Shown piece by piece: positions 7,531 through 16,663 of a DNA stretch of 64,000 nt. The DNA comes from Microbulbifer aggregans. Its GTDB lineage: Bacteria; Pseudomonadota; Gammaproteobacteria; Pseudomonadales; Cellvibrionaceae. The stretch spans positions 2,449,501 through 2,513,500 of the forward strand of contig NZ_CP014143.1 of assembly GCF_001750105.1 (NCBI RefSeq), in the 5' to 3' direction. A program made the position numbers and the translations under genes. Each line of letters opens with the position of its first letter. The stretch's first letter is position 1. The notes under the pieces were generated by a model. That model ran no database searches. It worked only from the letters and a program-made list of their open reading frames with translations, and was not told the origin of the DNA.

Positions 7531-7851
7531 ATGAACTGGTTAATTCTTATCTTCGCTGGTTTGCTGGAAGTGGTCTGGGCAGTAGGGCTCAAGTTCACCG
7601 AGGGCTTTACCAGGCCAATCCCCTCTCTTGTAACTGTGGCCGCTATGGCTGCTAGCTTGTACCTTCTCAGTATCGCGATGCGCTCGTTACCCCTGGGGAC
7701 CGCCTATGCAATTTGGGTTGGCATAGGCATGGTGGGTGCGGTTGTCGTTGGCGTTGTGATGTTTCACGAGTCGTTATCAGTGATCAGGGTGGTCAGCCTG
7801 CTTTTTCTCGTCATCGGTATCATGGGCCTAAAATTTTCAAGCGGCGCATAG
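7531..7851 (+). CDS. gdx: SMR-family guanidinium exporter Gdx (SugE)
   Basis: A proton-coupled small multidrug resistance protein that exports guanidinium through the inner membrane as an antiparallel dimer. The 106-residue product from ATG 7531 (GGAG six bases upstream) has four transmembrane helices. It carries the conserved first-helix Glu in FAGLLEVVWAVGLKFTEGF, where the WAVGLKxTxGF signature separates Gdx from EmrE-type drug exporters, and the GTAYAIWVGIG block of helix 3. An upstream in-frame start at 7486 would run through the riboswitch and is rejected. Control by the preceding guanidine-II riboswitch supports the functional call. Confidence 0.95.
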   Translation: MNWLILIFAGLLEVVWAVGLKFTEGFTRPIPSLVTVAAMAASLYLLSIAMRSLPLGTAYAIWVGIGMVGAVVVGVVMFHESLSVIRVVSLLFLVIGIMGLKFSSGA

Positions 7852-8052
7852 TGAGTCAAGGTTGGTAAGGCGCAGAGGTACAGGTCAAACTATTGCCCTG
7901 GGCTTCTGCGCCAAAAAAGATGCGGTTTCATATCCTGGCTGTCATAGGGACTGCGCATATCCTCTACTTGGGGTTAAGCCGGTCCGGCGCAGAGGCTAGC
8001 TAGGTATCTCCGCGCCAGGACATTCCACCAGAACTTCAACAGCAAGACGCCC

Positions 8053-10635
8053 TTATTGAACCCCAAGGGCGGCCTTCTTCATTCCCTCCTCCAGCTTCTT
8101 GATATCCTCCGGCGACAATTGCGGGCGATCGATCTTGATCGTCAGTTTGTTGAACTCCGCCGTCAGCGGGAAGGGTGGCAGATAGTCGGAATCATCGATG
8201 CCGGTGATCGTGTCGGAGCCGATGTCGAAGCTCTCGTCCCACTGCAGGATGATCGGGATGGTTTTCTCCATCCGTTTCTGGGCCACCACTTTGCCGTCCA
8301 CTTTTAGCGTGCCGGTACCGCCCTTGCCGACACCGGCGAAGCTGTTGAACTTGATGGTACCCAGACCGAGGCCGTCGTATTTGAAGTCGAACTCGATGGT
8401 GTGCTTGCCGGGTGTCAGTGCCTGCGGGGCCTCCCATTTCACCCATTCGAGGTTCAACAGGTTCCAGTTGAATACCGGCTTGCCGTCCAGCAGATAGAAG
8501 CCCCAGCCCGCAAAACGGCCACCGGAGGTGGCAATCATGCCCTCGGCGCCTCCCTTTGGCACAGTGATCTCCGCTGTCAGTGTGTAGGAAGTGTTGAGCA
8601 GGAAGGGCGCATCACCCTGGGGAACACCGGTCATCGGTCTTGTATACACCAGCTCGGTACGGCCTGCAGTCAGGCTTGGACGCGCGGCGGCGACCCTCGC
8701 TGCCACTGACGCGTTGAGTGGGAAGACCTGATATTTCTTGGCCTCGTCGACAAACATCTTGCGCATTTCCTTGACCTTGTCCGGATGCTGCGCGGCGATG
8801 TCTTCAGACTGGTTCCAGCTTTTGCTCAGGTCGTAGAGCTGGAACACCTGATTGTTCAATGGGTCCGCGTTTGCGGCCTCGAACGCTTGCCAGGGTGCGC
8901 GATTGACCTTGGTGCTCAGCAGCCATCCGTCATGATAGAGCGCCCACTGGCCCATCATTTCGAAGTACTGGGTCTTGTGCCGTGACGGGGCCTTGGCGTT
9001 CTTCGCGTCGAAGGTATAGGCGAAGCTGGTGCCCTCGATGGGTTTCTGCTTGATGCCGTCAACATACTCGGGCGCCGGGATGCCGGTGACTTCGAGCAGC
9101 GTCGGGGTGACATCAATGACGTGCATAAACTGTTCGCGCAGGCCACCTTTGGCTTTAATCCCTTTCGGCCACGAGACAACCATGTTCTGGTTGACGCCCC
9201 CGAGCCGAGAGGCGTTTTGCTTGAACCAGTCAAACGGGGTGTCGAAAGCCCAGGACCAGCCCGCAGACATATGGTTGTAGGCAAACTCGGTGCCCCAGGC
9301 CTCGTAGTATTTCATCTGCACATCGACCGGTGGCAGGACACTGTTAAAGAACGCGACTTCGTTGAAGGTGCCATCCGGTCCACCTTCGGCACTGGTACCG
9401 TTGTCGCCGTTGATATAGATGATCAGCGTATTATCGAGCTTGCCGAGGTCCTCAAAGGCCTGGATCACCCGGCCGATCTCGTGGTCGTTGTAGGCCACGT
9501 AAGCAGCGAACACCTCGACCTGACGGATGAACAGCTTCTTCTCTTTGTCCGAGAGCTCATCCCAGGGTTTGAGTACTTCCTTAGGCCATGGAGTTAGCTT
9601 CAGGTCTTTGGGAATGACACCGAGCTTCTTCTGGTTTTCGAAGATGCGCTCACGCAGCTTTTCATAGCCATCGTCGAACAGGTGCATCGCCTGAATTTTC
9701 TCCACCCACTCCTTTTTCGGGTGGTGGGGTGCGTGCGACGCACCGGGTACGTAATGCACGAAGATCGGCTGGTCCGGGTCGGTCTGGTGGATCCGGGAAA
9801 CCCAGTCGATGGCATCGTCCGCCATTGCCGTAATCAGGTTCCAGGTGGGTTCTTTGCCGGTGACCGGCCAGATTTCTGCATTTGGATTCGAGCGGTCCAG
9901 CTTGAGGGAACCTTCGTGTCCCTTCCAGGGGTAAATCTGTGTCGTGTTACGGAACAGGTTCGGCCCCCACTGGTTGGCATCGCCGCCGACAAAGCCGTAG
10001 AAATAGTCAAACCCCAGGCCGGTGGGCCATTGGTTGAAGGGCCCGACCTGGCTGGCCTGATAGGTCGGTGTGTTGTGATTCTTGCCGAACCAGCTGGTTG
10101 CGTAGCCGTTGTCGCGCAGGATGCGACCGATGGTCGCGTTGTCCGCGCCGATGATGCTGTCGTAGCCGGGGAAGCCGGTGGCCTGCTCGGCGATTACTCC
10201 GAAGCCGACCGAGTGGTGGTTGCGGCCGGTGATCAGTGCGGCGCGGGTCGGCGAGCAGAGGGCGGTGGACATGATCCGGTTATAGCGCAGCCCGTTCTCG
10301 GCGATCTGGTCCATGGTCGGTGTCGGGATGACACCACCAAAGGTGCTGGGGACGCCGAAGCCGGCATCGTCGGTCATGATTAGCAGGATATTGGGCGCGC
10401 CTTTTGGCGGTACCACCCGGGACGGCCACCAGGGGGTGGACTGCAGTGCACCTTCCTTGATCACGCCGCCGAACTTCGGTGGCGGCGGGGGGAGTTGTTT
10501 GCCACTGATGGTGGTCGTGGCGCCGGGAGAACCGGGTTTGCCCGTGGTCTCTTCCGCAACCACTGCAGAGGTGAAAACGAGGAGAAAAGCGCTGAGCAGT
10601 GCTGCGCTTTTTCTGCGTAAAACTCGACGAAACAT
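8053..10635 (-). CDS. Exported type I sulfatase (arylsulfatase family)
   Basis: Hydrolyses sulfate esters in the periplasm or outside the cell; the substrate cannot be told from sequence. From ATG 10635 (AGGTGA just upstream) the product has 860 residues with a signal peptide (FRRVLRRKSAALLSAFLLVF ... AVVA). The frame is open to 10719, but that extension is hydrophilic. The sulfatase fold starts with PNILLIMTDD (Asp pair for calcium, residues 89-90). The formylglycine motif is CSPTRAALITGR with Cys127. FVHYVPGASHAPHH and the DNGTSAEGG block follow. The last ~180 residues form a beta-rich extra domain. No formylglycine-generating enzyme gene is in this window. Confidence 0.9.
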   Translation of the reverse strand: MFRRVLRRKSAALLSAFLLVFTSAVVAEETTGKPGSPGATTTISGKQLPPPPPKFGGVIKEGALQSTPWWPSRVVPPKGAPNILLIMTDDAGFGVPSTFGGVIPTPTMDQIAENGLRYNRIMSTALCSPTRAALITGRNHHSVGFGVIAEQATGFPGYDSIIGADNATIGRILRDNGYATSWFGKNHNTPTYQASQVGPFNQWPTGLGFDYFYGFVGGDANQWGPNLFRNTTQIYPWKGHEGSLKLDRSNPNAEIWPVTGKEPTWNLITAMADDAIDWVSRIHQTDPDQPIFVHYVPGASHAPHHPKKEWVEKIQAMHLFDDGYEKLRERIFENQKKLGVIPKDLKLTPWPKEVLKPWDELSDKEKKLFIRQVEVFAAYVAYNDHEIGRVIQAFEDLGKLDNTLIIYINGDNGTSAEGGPDGTFNEVAFFNSVLPPVDVQMKYYEAWGTEFAYNHMSAGWSWAFDTPFDWFKQNASRLGGVNQNMVVSWPKGIKAKGGLREQFMHVIDVTPTLLEVTGIPAPEYVDGIKQKPIEGTSFAYTFDAKNAKAPSRHKTQYFEMMGQWALYHDGWLLSTKVNRAPWQAFEAANADPLNNQVFQLYDLSKSWNQSEDIAAQHPDKVKEMRKMFVDEAKKYQVFPLNASVAARVAAARPSLTAGRTELVYTRPMTGVPQGDAPFLLNTSYTLTAEITVPKGGAEGMIATSGGRFAGWGFYLLDGKPVFNWNLLNLEWVKWEAPQALTPGKHTIEFDFKYDGLGLGTIKFNSFAGVGKGGTGTLKVDGKVVAQKRMEKTIPIILQWDESFDIGSDTITGIDDSDYLPPFPLTAEFNKLTIKIDRPQLSPEDIKKLEEGMKKAALGVQ

Positions 10636-10986
10636 GCCTGTCACCTGACTAACGGGAATTCCGAGAATTCCGGGAATTTCTTCAGTATTGGTGACTGACA
10701 TCTCCGCCGCTATAGTCACTGGAGGTATTCGGTGACGACGCTTGGATCTTGTCAGTGGGATGACCGCTTTCGCCTGCGTTTAATCGCAGGCGTTGTGTCG
10801 AAATTCAACCAGCGGCATTCATGCGCCATCTCACCATTGCGGATGAAAGCTCCCGGCTTGATCTAGGTCAGTAAAAAGCCATTTATACGACAGTGAATAC
10901 CGTGATGAACTTAACCACCGGCTCGTTTGCAGTATGCTGGCTGTATCGGATATTGAAGCGAGATCAGGCGCTGCCGGGAGCTTCCT
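10636..10986. other. Divergent intergenic region with inverted repeat
   Basis: Lies between the sulfatase (-) and the GCS2-like gene (+) and must hold both promoters. It contains a perfect 8-bp inverted repeat, CGCCTGCG-TTTAAT-CGCAGGCG, at 10771-10792. With no T-run on either side this looks more like an operator or stable hairpin than a terminator. No gene is seen here. Confidence 0.45.
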
Positions 10987-12432
10987 ATGGGACAGGAAAT
11001 AGCCAGTACAGAATTCAGCGACGCGGATGAAAAGGAATTTCGGCGAAGGCTCCGGGAGGAGACCAATATTCTCAACCGCTGGTTCCAGCAGGAGCGGTTT
11101 GAGGTTCCGGAGAGCCCCATGTGTGGGCTCGAGCTCGAGGGCTGGCTCACCGACAGCGATTTTGTGCCAGCGCCGGAGAGCGAGATCTTTCTGGCAGAGG
11201 TCAACAATGAGCTGGTCGTGCCGGAGATCTCACGCTTCAATTTCGAGCTTAACAGTGTTCCCATGCCGATCCAGAAAACGGTGTTCAGTGACCTGAACCG
11301 GAGCTTGTCCACGCTCTGGAAGACCTGCACCAGGCAGGCCGAGTCCATGGGATTGCGCGCCATTGCGATCGGATCTTTGCCTACTATCCGCGCCAATATG
11401 CTCACACTGGAACATATCTATCCGAGTAAACGCTACTTCGCTCTGAACGACCGGGTGATGAAGCTGCGCCGCAATCAGCCGACCGTGCTGTCTCTGGAAG
11501 GCAAGGAGGTATTGCGGGTATCCCACCCGGACATCATGCTCGAGGCGGCGGCGACTTCGGTGCAGGTGCACCTGCAGGTGGCACTTGCCGAGGGCAAGCG
11601 TTTCTTCAATGCGTCCACCATTGCCTCGCCGTTCATGGCGGCAGTTGCGGCCAATTCTCCTTTCCTTTATGGCAAGGCACTCTGGAGCGAGACCCGTATT
11701 CCGATCTTCGAGCAGGCGGTCAATCTTGGCAGTTTCCGCAACCTGGATGGCTCCGTGGCGAAGCGGGTTTCCCTCGGCAATGGCTATGTGCGGGAATCGC
11801 TATTGGAGCTGTTTCTGGAAAACCTGGATGGCTATCCGGTACTGCTACCAGACAACTACAACCGCACGCCGGAGGAACTCAGCCACCTGCGTCTGCACAA
11901 TGGCACTATCTGGCGCTGGAACCGGCCGCTGATTGGCATTGGCAGTGACGGCACGCCGCATCTGCGCATCGAGCACCGCGTACCTTCGTCCGGGCCTTCC
12001 ATGCCCGATGTGATTGCCAATACGGCGTTTTTCCTCGGGCTGGCCACCCACCTTGCGCGCATGCCGGAGCCTCCGGAAGACCGGCTGTCATTTGCTGCGG
12101 TTAAAAGGAACTTCTTTCAGGCTTGCAAGTACGGTCTGAATGCCGAGATTGAATGGATCGATGGCAAGCTCTGGAATCTACAGCGTTTGGTGCTGGATGA
12201 ATTGGTTGGCCCGGCAGAAGAGGCGCTGGAGTCCCTGGGCGTCGACCGGGACGATATCTACAAGTACCTCACCAGGATCATCCGCCCACGGGTGCTGACC
12301 GGGCAGAACGGTTCCAACTGGCAGCGTGCCTATATCAATACCCATGGCGCCAACTTCCAGCGCTTGCTGGAAGAGTATTACCAGTACCAGAAACAGGATA
12401 TTCCGGTGCATGAGTGGAAAAGTGAAGCTTAA
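10987..12432 (+). CDS. Glutamate-cysteine ligase-like (GCS2 family) protein
   Basis: A 481-residue carboxylate-amine ligase of the GCS2 superfamily, predicted to join a glutamate-like carboxylate to an amine using ATP. Seen are the acidic ATP/metal motif CGLELEGWL near residue 46, FNFELNSVPMP near 84 (second acidic strand), a central HNGTIWRWNRPLIG and the LRIEHRVPSSGPSMPD block near 329. The protein differs from gshA and from plant-type ligases, so glutathione synthesis is not assumed. Its last 23 bases overlap the next gene, an aspartoacylase-like amide hydrolase, which points to translational coupling and a shared substrate or product. Confidence 0.85.
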   Translation: MGQEIASTEFSDADEKEFRRRLREETNILNRWFQQERFEVPESPMCGLELEGWLTDSDFVPAPESEIFLAEVNNELVVPEISRFNFELNSVPMPIQKTVFSDLNRSLSTLWKTCTRQAESMGLRAIAIGSLPTIRANMLTLEHIYPSKRYFALNDRVMKLRRNQPTVLSLEGKEVLRVSHPDIMLEAAATSVQVHLQVALAEGKRFFNASTIASPFMAAVAANSPFLYGKALWSETRIPIFEQAVNLGSFRNLDGSVAKRVSLGNGYVRESLLELFLENLDGYPVLLPDNYNRTPEELSHLRLHNGTIWRWNRPLIGIGSDGTPHLRIEHRVPSSGPSMPDVIANTAFFLGLATHLARMPEPPEDRLSFAAVKRNFFQACKYGLNAEIEWIDGKLWNLQRLVLDELVGPAEEALESLGVDRDDIYKYLTRIIRPRVLTGQNGSNWQRAYINTHGANFQRLLEEYYQYQKQDIPVHEWKSEA

Positions 12433-13423
12433 TTTCCTCGAGGTTCTACCTGATTCTTTTTTCGATATCGAACATCCCAGCAGGCTGCACGAAGTTTTCG
12501 ATGGGCCCACCCTGATCTCTCTGGAGGGGGATGCCCCGGAACCGCTGATGATCAGCACACTGTTGCATGGCAATGAGACCACCGGATTCTTCGCCCTGCA
12601 GCGGTTGCTGAAAAACTATCGGGCGAGGCTGCCCCGTTCCTTACTGATTTTCTTTGGCAATCTGGAAGCAGCGGCGCAGGGTGTCAGGCACCTGCCAGGA
12701 CAGCCGGATTTCAATCGGATCTGGGGTGGGGGAGAAAGCCCGGAGGCGCGGATGGCGAGAGAAGTGCTCGGTTATGCGCGCCGCAAACGGGTGATCGCCA
12801 ATGTCGATATCCACAACACCACAGGCAGAAATCCGTATTACGCCTGCGTGAACCGGACCTCAGAGGATTTCCTGCGCCTGTCCTCCGGCTTTACCGATAT
12901 CGTGATCTACTTCACCGAGCCGCACGAGGTGAACTCGAATGCCTTCGCGAAGATTTGCCCCTCCGTCACTCTGGAATGCGGGTTGCCCGGGGAGGCGGAA
13001 GGGATTGCGCATCTTTACCAGTATCTGGACAAACTGCTGGTCAGTGTCGGCAGCGAGGGCAGGGCAGCGGATGACTGCCGTATTTATCACACTGTGGCGC
13101 GCCTGAAGGTACCCTACTATTGCGAATTCGATTTTGAGTTTGACGAGAACACCGACAAGGACTTCTCGTTTATGCGCTCGTTTGATCACTTCAATTTTCA
13201 GCGCATCGCCAAGGGCACCGTTATTGCACACAGGCGGGCCAATGGACCTCACCTAGCGGTATTGGACAACTGTGACAGGCTGGTAACCGAGCAGTATTTT
13301 GGCTTCCAGGACGGCAGGGTGATTGCCCTGCAGGATCTGATTCCGTCCATGTTCACCACGGTGAAAGATGTGGCCCGGGAGGATTCCCTCGGTTATCTGA
13401 TGGAGCCCTATGTCGGCGAATAG
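12410..13423 (+). CDS. Aspartoacylase/succinylglutamate desuccinylase-family M14 hydrolase
   Basis: A zinc-dependent hydrolase of N-acyl amino acids or small amides. Start ATG 12410 (MSGKVKLNFLEV) overlaps the upstream gene by 23 bases; the frame extends to 12326, but that part is a shadow of the upstream gene. The zinc ligands are H53 and E56 (LLHGNETTG) and H135 (NVDIHNTTG), the catalytic Glu is E189 (PSVTLECGLPGE), and the substrate-binding DFNRIW motif is at 100-105. All are intact in the 337-residue product. AstE is unlikely as there are no other arginine succinyltransferase-pathway genes nearby. The coupling to a GCS2-type ligase suggests a make-and-break pair on one amide. Confidence 0.85.
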   Translation: MSGKVKLNFLEVLPDSFFDIEHPSRLHEVFDGPTLISLEGDAPEPLMISTLLHGNETTGFFALQRLLKNYRARLPRSLLIFFGNLEAAAQGVRHLPGQPDFNRIWGGGESPEARMAREVLGYARRKRVIANVDIHNTTGRNPYYACVNRTSEDFLRLSSGFTDIVIYFTEPHEVNSNAFAKICPSVTLECGLPGEAEGIAHLYQYLDKLLVSVGSEGRAADDCRIYHTVARLKVPYYCEFDFEFDENTDKDFSFMRSFDHFNFQRIAKGTVIAHRRANGPHLAVLDNCDRLVTEQYFGFQDGRVIALQDLIPSMFTTVKDVAREDSLGYLMEPYVGE

Positions 13424-13513
13424 GTAGGAGTTTTGTTGCTGCACTGCGCGTTAATACGCGCTGCTCTCTCAGCGGCCGGAACCCTGTGTCGGGCTCCGGC
13501 CACCTCTCAGCTG

Positions 13514-16500
13514 TCAGGTATTGGCAGAGGCCTGGCCGGTTGCGGGTACCTCATCTCGCTTCAGGAACCCTTTGATCCGTGCCGCGCCCGCACTCATGTC
13601 CAGGCCGATTCCGTATAGCGCCGGCACCAGCAGCAGCGTGACAAAGAAGGCCACGAATACCCCGAATGCCAGTGCCACGACGATGGGCTGCAGGAAAGCG
13701 GCCTGAATACTGCGCTCCATCATCATCGGCATCAGACCAACGATGGTGGTGACGGTAGTCAGCAGGATGGGGCGGAAGCGCGCCACACCGGCTTCTACGA
13801 TCGCTTTCATCGGGGCCATGCCCTGGTCCCGCAGACGGTTGCTGTGGTCCATCAACACCAGGTTGTCGTTGACCACCACCCCGGCTGCCGCGGCGATACC
13901 GAAGTAACTGAAGATGGCCATGGTCATGCCGGTGACGGCGTGGCCGAAGATGGCGCCGACGAAGGCAAAGGGAATGGCAATCAGGATCAGGATCGGCTGG
14001 AAGTAACTGCGGAAAGCCACCGCCAACAGGCTGTACATGGCGAAGAAGGCCATGATGTACAGTCCGAGAACTTCCTGAATGAAGCGCTTCTCGCCCTCGG
14101 CCTGACCCACGGCGCCGCGGATGATACCGGGGTAGCGTTTCTCCCACTCGGGGAAGAAGTTCTCGTTCAGGTCCTTCATGATCTCGCCGCGGACATCATC
14201 CTTCAGGTCCGCCATCACCCGCGCAGCACGGTTGCCGTTCCAGCGCTGGATACGCTTGATGCCCGGTGCGTACTCCAGATCTGCGACTGCCAGCAGGGGC
14301 ACTTCACGGCCGTCCGCAGTGCGCACGCGGAAATCCTTCAGGCTCTCGATGGAGCGGCGGGATTCCAGCGGGTAGCGCACCATTACCTTCACGTCCTGGC
14401 CGGCGCGGGGCAGGCGCTGGACCTCTTCACCGAAGTACGCCTGGCGCACCTGGCGATTCACGTCTGCCAGAGTCAGGCCCAGTTTTGCCGCACCGGGCTT
14501 GAGGTCGATGCGGATTTCCTCCGAAGCGCCTTCCAGGTTGTTGCGTACGTCGTATAGGCTCTCGTAGGTACGCAGCTGGGTTTCCAGGTCGGCGGTCGCA
14601 GCACGCAGAACATCGAGATCCGGGTGGCGAATGGACAGCTCGAAACCGGGTCCGTTATTACCCATCGAATACTGTACCGAGACTTCTTTCGCATCCGGAA
14701 TATCGCCCAGCAGTTCCCGCAGGCGCAGGGCCGCGTCTTTGGCGGACATGTCGCGCACTTCCGGCGGGGCCAGCTTGACGATGGCCAGTACGCTGTCGCG
14801 TCGTGAGCGGGTGTACCAGTTCTCGATCAGTACGCCTTCACCGCCGGTGCGCTCGTTGACCTCATGCTCGAGGCGCTTTTCCGCAGCCTGCAACTGTGCC
14901 AGCACTTCCAGGGCGCGGCTGTAGGGCGCACCCTCCGGCATGACGACATTGACGATCACCTCATCGGATTCGATATCGGGCATAAAGCTTTTTTTCACCC
15001 AGCCACTGCCGAACATGCCAAAGCCGATCATCAGTGCCGCGAGAAAAATGCTCAGTGTCAGATAGCGGCGATTGACCGCCCACTGGCCGATGCCGCGGTA
15101 ATGGGTTTGTGCAAAATGCACGATGCGGTCGGCGATGCCTTTCTGGATGCGTCCGAAGCGGCCCAGGTTGGTGCGCGGCTTCAGCTTGCGCAGGTGAGCC
15201 GGCAGGATGAACAGGGATTCAATCAGGGAGAACACCAGTGCCAGGATCACCACCCAGGTAATGTGGCGGGTGAACTCGCTGGTGGAGCCGCTGATAAAGA
15301 TCCACGGCAGGAACGCGAGGATGGTGGTGATGACCGCAAAGATCACCGGCTTGGCCACCAGCTGCGTGCCCAGTACCGCAGCCTTCAGACCGCCGCCCTC
15401 ATGCTGGAATTCCGGATTGTGGGACTGGGTATGGATACTCTCGCCCACGACAATGGCATCGTCCACCACGATCCCCAGTACCAGCAGGAAGGCGAAGGTG
15501 GACAGCATATTCAGGGATACACCGACACTCGGCAGCAACACAAAGGCGCCGGCATAGGCGGTCGCGATACCGATCGCTACCCAGAAGGCGACGATCGGAC
15601 GCAGGCTGAATACCAGTACCAGCAGCACCAGCAGCAGACCCTGGAAGGCGGAGCTACCGATGGTATCCAGGCGGCCTTTGAAGTCCTCGGCGTTATCGGT
15701 CCAGAGGGTGAGCTTGGCACCGGTAGGGAGTGTCTCCTCGCGCTCACCGATCCATTTGCGAATGGACTGGGAGGCGGTGAGGATGTCCATGGTTTCGGTG
15801 CTCATCACCTGCAGCAGTACCGCCGGTTCGCCATTCAGGGTGGCGAGGATTTCGTTGTCCTCGAAGCCGTCCACCACGGTGGCCACATCGCCGACGCGGA
15901 TGGTGCCACCGTCTGCCGTCTGGCGCACGATGATATTGGCGAACTCCTGCTCGCTGTCCGCCTGGTTGCGAACCTTCAGCTGGTAAGTACCAACCTCAGT
16001 GCGTACGGTGCCGGCGGACTGGTTGAGGGAGCTGGCGCGAATGGCATCGGCCACTTCCTGGAAGGTAATGCCATAGCGGCGCAGGGCCTGCTCGCTGATC
16101 TCGATGGAAACTTCTTCCATGCGAGTGCCGAACAGATTGACCACTGAAACAGCCGGCAGGGTAGCGGCCTCACGCCGCAGTTGTTCCGCCAGTCGTTTCA
16201 GTTCGCGCTCGCTCAGGTCGCCGTGCACCGCCACGCGGATAAATTCCTGGCGGTTCACCCACTGCTGTACCTGCGGTGGCTCGATGTCGCGGGGGAACGA
16301 GGAGATGCCGTCTACACGGATCTTGATGTCGTTCATGAAGCGGGCGAAATCCACATTGGATTCCGCGAGGATGTAGACCTCACCGAATCCCTCGGAAGAC
16401 GTTGAGCGCACCCACTCGATATTGTCCAGGTCGCTGACGGCTTCTTCGATGCGGGCGACGATCTGTTCTTCCACTTCCTGCGGTGCGGCACCTGGCCATG

Positions 16501-16651
16501 AGACGCGGATTTCCAGGCCGGGGAAGCGGACCTGCGGATCCATTTCCCGTTCCATCATGCCGAAGCCGAGAATACCGGCAACGAAAATTCCCACCATGGC
16601 CAGATTGGCGGCGACGCTATTGCGTGCCCACCATTCAATCAATTTATTCAT
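13514..16651 (-). CDS. RND efflux transporter permease subunit
   Basis: Inner-membrane proton-driven pump of the AcrB/HAE1 superfamily, 1045 residues, the normal full length. The first helix is followed by a large periplasmic porter region, then helices 2-6 with the central proton-relay segment ATAYAGAFVLLPSVGVSLNM ... LVLGIVVDDAIVVGESI (Asp-Asp pair in helix 4). A second periplasmic region and the final helix bundle ending in VALAFGVFVAFFVTLLLVPA follow. It starts 12 bases after its adaptor gene with GGAG before the ATG, so the two form an operon. No outer-membrane partner is adjacent; a TolC-like channel from elsewhere is assumed. Substrate unknown. Confidence 0.93.
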   Translation of the reverse strand: MNKLIEWWARNSVAANLAMVGIFVAGILGFGMMEREMDPQVRFPGLEIRVSWPGAAPQEVEEQIVARIEEAVSDLDNIEWVRSTSSEGFGEVYILAESNVDFARFMNDIKIRVDGISSFPRDIEPPQVQQWVNRQEFIRVAVHGDLSERELKRLAEQLRREAATLPAVSVVNLFGTRMEEVSIEISEQALRRYGITFQEVADAIRASSLNQSAGTVRTEVGTYQLKVRNQADSEQEFANIIVRQTADGGTIRVGDVATVVDGFEDNEILATLNGEPAVLLQVMSTETMDILTASQSIRKWIGEREETLPTGAKLTLWTDNAEDFKGRLDTIGSSAFQGLLLVLLVLVFSLRPIVAFWVAIGIATAYAGAFVLLPSVGVSLNMLSTFAFLLVLGIVVDDAIVVGESIHTQSHNPEFQHEGGGLKAAVLGTQLVAKPVIFAVITTILAFLPWIFISGSTSEFTRHITWVVILALVFSLIESLFILPAHLRKLKPRTNLGRFGRIQKGIADRIVHFAQTHYRGIGQWAVNRRYLTLSIFLAALMIGFGMFGSGWVKKSFMPDIESDEVIVNVVMPEGAPYSRALEVLAQLQAAEKRLEHEVNERTGGEGVLIENWYTRSRRDSVLAIVKLAPPEVRDMSAKDAALRLRELLGDIPDAKEVSVQYSMGNNGPGFELSIRHPDLDVLRAATADLETQLRTYESLYDVRNNLEGASEEIRIDLKPGAAKLGLTLADVNRQVRQAYFGEEVQRLPRAGQDVKVMVRYPLESRRSIESLKDFRVRTADGREVPLLAVADLEYAPGIKRIQRWNGNRAARVMADLKDDVRGEIMKDLNENFFPEWEKRYPGIIRGAVGQAEGEKRFIQEVLGLYIMAFFAMYSLLAVAFRSYFQPILILIAIPFAFVGAIFGHAVTGMTMAIFSYFGIAAAAGVVVNDNLVLMDHSNRLRDQGMAPMKAIVEAGVARFRPILLTTVTTIVGLMPMMMERSIQAAFLQPIVVALAFGVFVAFFVTLLLVPALYGIGLDMSAGAARIKGFLKRDEVPATGQASANT

Positions 16652-16663
16652 ATGGGGACTCCC

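Noticed and set aside
9682-10383. 233-codon plus-strand frame antisense to the sulfatase
   Set aside because: Shadow of the sulfatase N-terminal half, Gly/Val-rich with no domain.
13474-13501. Hairpin GGCCGGA/TCCGGCC considered as terminator between convergent genes
   Set aside because: Stable stem, but no T-run on either strand; left unlisted as a terminator.
14864-16147. 427-codon plus-strand frame antisense to the RND permease gene
   Set aside because: His/Gln/Gly-rich shadow of a GC-rich gene; the opposite strand encodes a full RND permease with all motifs.
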